A program made the position numbers and the translations under genes. 11,102 nucleotides of DNA from Monoraphidium neglectum (taxonomy: Eukaryota > Chlorophyta > Chlorophyceae > Sphaeropleales > Selenastraceae). The stretch spans positions 1 through 11,102 of the forward strand of contig NW_014011658.1 of NCBI RefSeq assembly GCF_000611645.1, in the 5' to 3' direction. The notes beneath the pieces were generated by a model. That model worked only from the letters and a program-made list of their open reading frames with translations. It was not told the DNA's origin and did not search any database. Shown here piece after piece: positions 7,610-11,102 of this stretch; the stretch's first letter is position 1; each line of letters opens with the position of its first letter.

Positions 7610-9247
7610 GTCTCCCTGGCGCTGCTGCAGTAGTTGGGCGCGCAGGGCCGCTCTAGCTGGCACGCTTCCCGGGTGTGCTGCAAGTCGGCCGGTGCTACAG
7701 CGTTATCTCAACTCCAGTGCAATTAAAAAGCACAATTGCGTCTATTCAGCCGGTATCGGGGCGGCACGACCGGGCTCTTGATTTGCGTGCTCTCCAGGCT
7801 AGGCAATCGCGGAGCTATTCGCAAATAACACCGCTCTGGGTGCGCGTGTGCTCCAGAAAAGAAATCAGGTGAGTGTCATTGCTTGTAAGGCCTCAAAGGA
7901 CGCCGATGCAGGAGGCGTGCAGGGCCAGAGGTAACTGCTGGAGGCACCCCTCGCTCTTGAGCAGCAAGTGCGTCATGCGGGGGTGCTGCTGTGGTGTTTC
8001 CCACAGCAAAAGCCGACAATGGGCCTCTCACAGTCGAACCTCTTGTGACAGGTTGTACGTCCTGTACCTTTGCAGCAGGCGTGCAGGGACCCGCAGAATC
8101 CTGACAAAACATTCTACAAGGGGTATGGGACACAAACTATCCATCCAGTCAAGCATCCAGCAGCAATGATGCTACTGTCACAGCCGCTATCTGCAGACTC
8201 TTATCTCAATCACCCGACAGGATGCATGTCTCGCCCCAGAAATCAGCTGGAAGGGGGCGGTTTGGAATGGAGTGTTTGGAATCCTGATGTGCTCGGTGTG
8301 TTCTGGACGAAACCTGACCCAGCGCTGCCCTCAGCAGCTTTGCGAGGGTGGTTCGAGCCTTTGCGAGGTGCGATTTGTCAAGACTGCCCTGCACAGGCAG
8401 CAACGATTGCCTTGAATCCGGGTCCACACTGGTCACTCAGCTGTGGCAAACAGCTGGAACGTGCTGTTGAAGCAAGGAATCCAGGAATGCTATGATAGTT
8501 ATATGCGCTGTGTGCCAGAAGAACTGGCTCCTGCTACGAATATCCTAGATTATGGTGCAAGCTGTGTGCACGGGCCACACAGGGGGCGGGGGGCGGTTGC
8601 CAGCGGTGTGCTGTCAGCTCCGCCGGGCTTCAGCACGCAAACGTGGTTCCCTACCCCACCGCAAGCTATCAGCACACCGTCGTACGCAGGAAGGATAGAA
8701 GTACTTGTCCATTTTCATGGCAATGAGCTGTCCCTGCGAAGCTTTCGTCCGCGCCCACTCCTGTTGCGGGGGGTGGAAAGCACCCCCCTTTCCACACCCC
8801 CCTTTCCACACCCCCCTTTCGCAGCGCGGGTGCTTAGGTCCCCCTTGCCACATTTGCCCTCATGGGTAGGACACTGCCACACAGATGTCTTGCGGTCTTG
8901 TGAAATGCTTCCTGATTGTGCAGCTTGTGCGTGTGCTGTGCGCTCAGTTTGACAAGCGAGCGGGCATCCGCCGGGCGTGTGGTGCTGGGGGGGTCATTGG
9001 CAATCGGCCGATCGATCACACGGTGCACATCATTATGATAGCATCTGTGGCGGACGCGCTTGTGTGTGGGTCGAATTGGCTAAAATTCCGTTGAATCACC
9101 GGTTGCTCCCTGTAGAGTTCTCCGAATCCTGGTCCCGGTGATTGCGTTGGCTTCCAGGCCCAGAGAGCAGCGCGGGCGCGCACATCCTCCACGTAAAGTA
9201 ACATGGTATTATGACAGCTTAGTGATTAGGACCGAGCAGCTAGATCC
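7610..9247. other. Intergenic region between two divergent genes
   Basis: About 1.6 kb separates the ATG of the membrane protein gene (minus) from that of the GAF gene (plus), so it must hold both promoters and 5' UTRs. Open frames on either strand (for example 8070-8495 plus) lack recognisable domains or consistent coding bias. I see no clear TATA box. A consensus donor CAG|GTGAGT lies on the plus strand at 7866-7872. A short repeat cluster at 8768-8820 is listed separately. Confidence 0.6.
8768..8820. repeat. 14-bp tandem repeat with an inverted flank
   Basis: CCCCCCTTTCCACA occurs at 8783 and 8797, with a partial third copy at 8811-8820. Immediately before it, GGGGGGTGGAAAG (8768-8780) is nearly the reverse complement of the repeat, so a hairpin can form. 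The minus strand carries three G6 runs spaced by eight bases. Confidence 0.9.
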
Positions 9248-10758
9248 ATGGGGGCGTGCTTCTCATCAGAGGCGCCTCCAACGGCGCCCGCGGCTGCCTC
9301 TGAGGCTCAGCTGGCACCCGTGGAGGCCTCTGTTTCGGTTCCTGCGGCCTCGCTCAGCAGCGTCCCCAGCATACCGACGACGCCGAGTGCGGCACATGAG
9401 ACAATACGCAGCACGTCGGAGCGCACGTTCGACGACATGAAGCTGCTGTCGCAGGTGCGCAGGGCGCAGTGGGACTCGAATCCAATCCAATCTTGATCAT
9501 GTCGTCGTTCCAACGGGGCGTGCGTGCGCCCATGCCGTGCAGCAGCGCACCGCCCGGTCGCCGGACACCACCTCGCTGCCCAATTCGCCGCCGCCGCTGC
9601 TGGCCCCGCCGGTCCCTCAATTGATTGCAGGCCAATGAGCTGCTGCAGCACCTGAACACGGTGTCTCAGACGCCGACGCGCGCGCTGCCAGAGGTGGCGG
9701 CCATAGTGACGCAGAAGCTCGGAGTCGCTCTATGCTTGTGCGCTGCAGCACTCCCCCCACCCCCTGCCGCAACCCCTGCCGCACGGCCGTCCCCGCTGCA
9801 CATTGCCTCTTTTGCATCGCGAGCCAGCCCCTGCTTTGAAGGCACGTGAGGGCGAATGTGCATGGAGCGGCCGGCTGTGCGGCGAGGGCGCGCCCGCCGA
9901 GCAGCTGCTGCCCAGGCGCGGACTGCGACTCAGCGCGCCCTGCGAGTGCATGCGCACGCATGCGGCTCGCACCCCAGCCGCGGCGCCTGCCAACCCTGCC
10001 GCACCCCTCTTCCTCCCTTTCCCTGCGCCTCCCTGCAGCATCACGAGCGTCGCCGACGCAACCCCCGACGGCGGCGGCCCCGCGGCGGTGCTGCTCGCGG
10101 CGCACGGGCGCGGCGCGGCCGCGCTGGCGGAGCAGCCGGTCATGCGCGGCAGCGGCTGGTGCTCCCTGGGGCTGCGGCAGCCGACAGACCACCTGTATGT
10201 GAGGTCTGCGGCTTCAGACATGGTGAGCGCAGGACAGGAGGGCACTGGACCCGTTTTGGCGGGGCCTCGCGGTGGGCACGGGGCGCTGCGGCGCTGGCGG
10301 CTGGCCGCTTGGCGTCGCGGCTGCGCCCTGGCAGTCTGCGCAGCCCCAATGGCAGCCCGTTGCGAAGCACTGGTCCACCGGTCCGAGCCCACCAGCCCGC
10401 CCTCATTCTGCGGCCGCAGCCGCGCCTTCTCTCCCTGTCCACGTCCTATGACCGCCCGCCCGCCTCTGCACGTCCTCACATCCGGACCGCATGGGCCCGT
10501 GCCACCGCCCCTCACGCCTCCTGCTGCCCGCGGCCCTCGCTCCCGCAGGCGGCGGGCGTGCTGCCTAGGGAGTTGGCGCTGGCGCACTCCCATGACGCGC
10601 TGGGCAGCTTCATGGCGGTGCCTGTAGCGGCCGGGCCGCGCGTGCTGGGGGTGCTGCTGGTCGGGCGGCTGGAGGAGGGCGGGTTCGACGCGGAGTGGTG
10701 GCACCAGATGCTCGGAGCTGTGGCCAACAGCCTGCTGCAGCACCTGCGAAACCCCCAG
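9248..10758 (+). CDS. Lipid-anchored GAF-domain signalling protein (N-terminal part, continues beyond window)
   Basis: Exons: 9248-9454, 9631-9737, 10039-10222 and 10549-10758, giving 236 residues with phases 0, 2 and 0 matching. The ATG at 9248 starts MGACFSSE: Gly2 with Ser6 fits N-myristoylation and Cys4 palmitoylation, so a membrane-tethered protein is expected. Residues 9-60 are a Ser/Pro/Ala-rich linker. Residues from about 70 to 236 resemble a GAF domain: an N-terminal helix (NELLQHLNTVSQTP), a strand (GVALCFITSV), a core (GSGWCSLGL), then the typical end (SFMAVPVAAGPRVLGVLLVG and FDAEWWHQMLGAVANSLL). GAF domains bind small ligands or dimerise. In green algae such heads often precede a protein kinase or cyclase, which here would lie outside the window (inference). 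The donor of exon 3 could instead be at 10198 (TAT|GTGAGG), also in phase. Confidence 0.78.
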
Positions 10759-10908
10759 GTGCGCGTGCGCGCGTGCGTGTGTGTGTGTGTTATTGCGTGT
10801 ATGCATGGTGTCTCTGTGTGTGCGCGCGAGAGAGAGAGAGAGTGAGTCTGAGTGTGTCTGTGTATGTGTGTGTGAGAGAGTGTGTGTTGTGTGTGTGAGA
10901 GAAGCGTA

Positions 10909-10964
<56 letters not shown>

Positions 10965-11102
10965 CGTCCATCCAACCTCTGTTCTTCACCTGAATCCCGT
11001 TCCTCACCTCCTTGCCCCAAACATCTCAACCGACTTTCACCACCCCGTCTCAAAACCTCAACCCCTCCCAATTCCACACGAAAAACATGCGCCTCCACCG
11101 GG
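10759..11102 (+). other. Intron 4 of the GAF gene (no exon seen to the window end)
   Basis: The sequence after CAG|GTGCGC is a long simple repeat and then a C/T/A-rich stretch (10965-11102) without a convincing acceptor followed by an open frame. I treat all of it as intron. Confidence 0.6.
10760..10966. repeat. Long GT/GA/GC simple-repeat tract in intron 4 of the GAF gene
   Basis: It begins directly at the donor with GTGCGCGTGCGCGCG. There follow a short GT run, a GA run at 10828-10842, mixed GT/GA, then an uninterrupted GT run of 45 bases at 10912-10956 and a GC run to 10966. Alternating purine-pyrimidine DNA of this length can form Z-DNA. Confidence 0.92.

Noticed and set aside
8345..8362. 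GGTTCGAGCC resembling a tRNA T-loop (B box)
   Set aside because: The flanking bases do not form a five-pair stem, and no A box or acceptor stem is found at the right distance.
8070..8495. Plus-strand frame of 141 codons in the divergent region
   Set aside because: It opens at a TTG rather than ATG, has mixed codon bias and shows no recognisable motif or splice support.
9803..11007. Long frames on both strands over the GAF gene, some reading the GT repeat as His-Thr
   Set aside because: They cross introns of the plus-strand gene, and the His-Thr stretches are only translations of the dinucleotide repeat.

Overview
The window looks like nuclear DNA from a GC-rich green alga. A chlorophyte, perhaps a Sphaeropleales-type genus such as Monoraphidium or Raphidocelis, is my best guess, not a proof. 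The reasons are very high GC at third codon positions, short exons cut by 90-490 bp introns, donors mostly of the GTGCGC/GTGAGC type, acceptors mostly ending CAG, abundant GT/CA microsatellites in introns, a TGTAA-type polyadenylation motif, and an EsV-1-7 repeat protein. I see no bacterial operon, rRNA, tRNA, CRISPR array or transposase.

I can support four protein-coding genes. Three are split, and their exon junctions agree in reading phase. (1) Minus strand, 2630 down to the left edge: a secreted cysteine-rich protein of unknown function in at least five exons, one intron using a rare GC donor. Its sequence shows an internal duplication interrupted by an Ala/Gly/Gln low-complexity insert. 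(2) Minus strand, 5553-4168: a protein with nine tandem 38-residue C-x4-C-x16-C-x2-H-x12 units, the EsV-1-7 repeat known from brown algae and an Ectocarpus virus. This is the most remarkable item. (3) Minus strand, 7609-6672: a 118-residue protein predicted to have two membrane spans and a loop with four cysteines, in three exons. (4) Plus strand, 9248 to beyond the right edge: a protein with a myristoylation/palmitoylation-type N-terminus (MGACFSS) followed by a GAF-like domain. The visible part has four exons, and the gene continues outside the window.

The gaps at 2631-4167, 5554-6671 and 7610-9247 hold UTRs, promoters and simple repeats. The last is the shared region between the divergent genes 3 and 4. 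The first gap also has one weak candidate exon on the minus strand and an ORF that overlaps the stop of the EsV-1-7 gene by ATGA. The genes do not form an obvious pathway. At most, a secreted, a membrane and a membrane-tethered signalling protein lie beside a repeat protein with possible metal-binding motifs.
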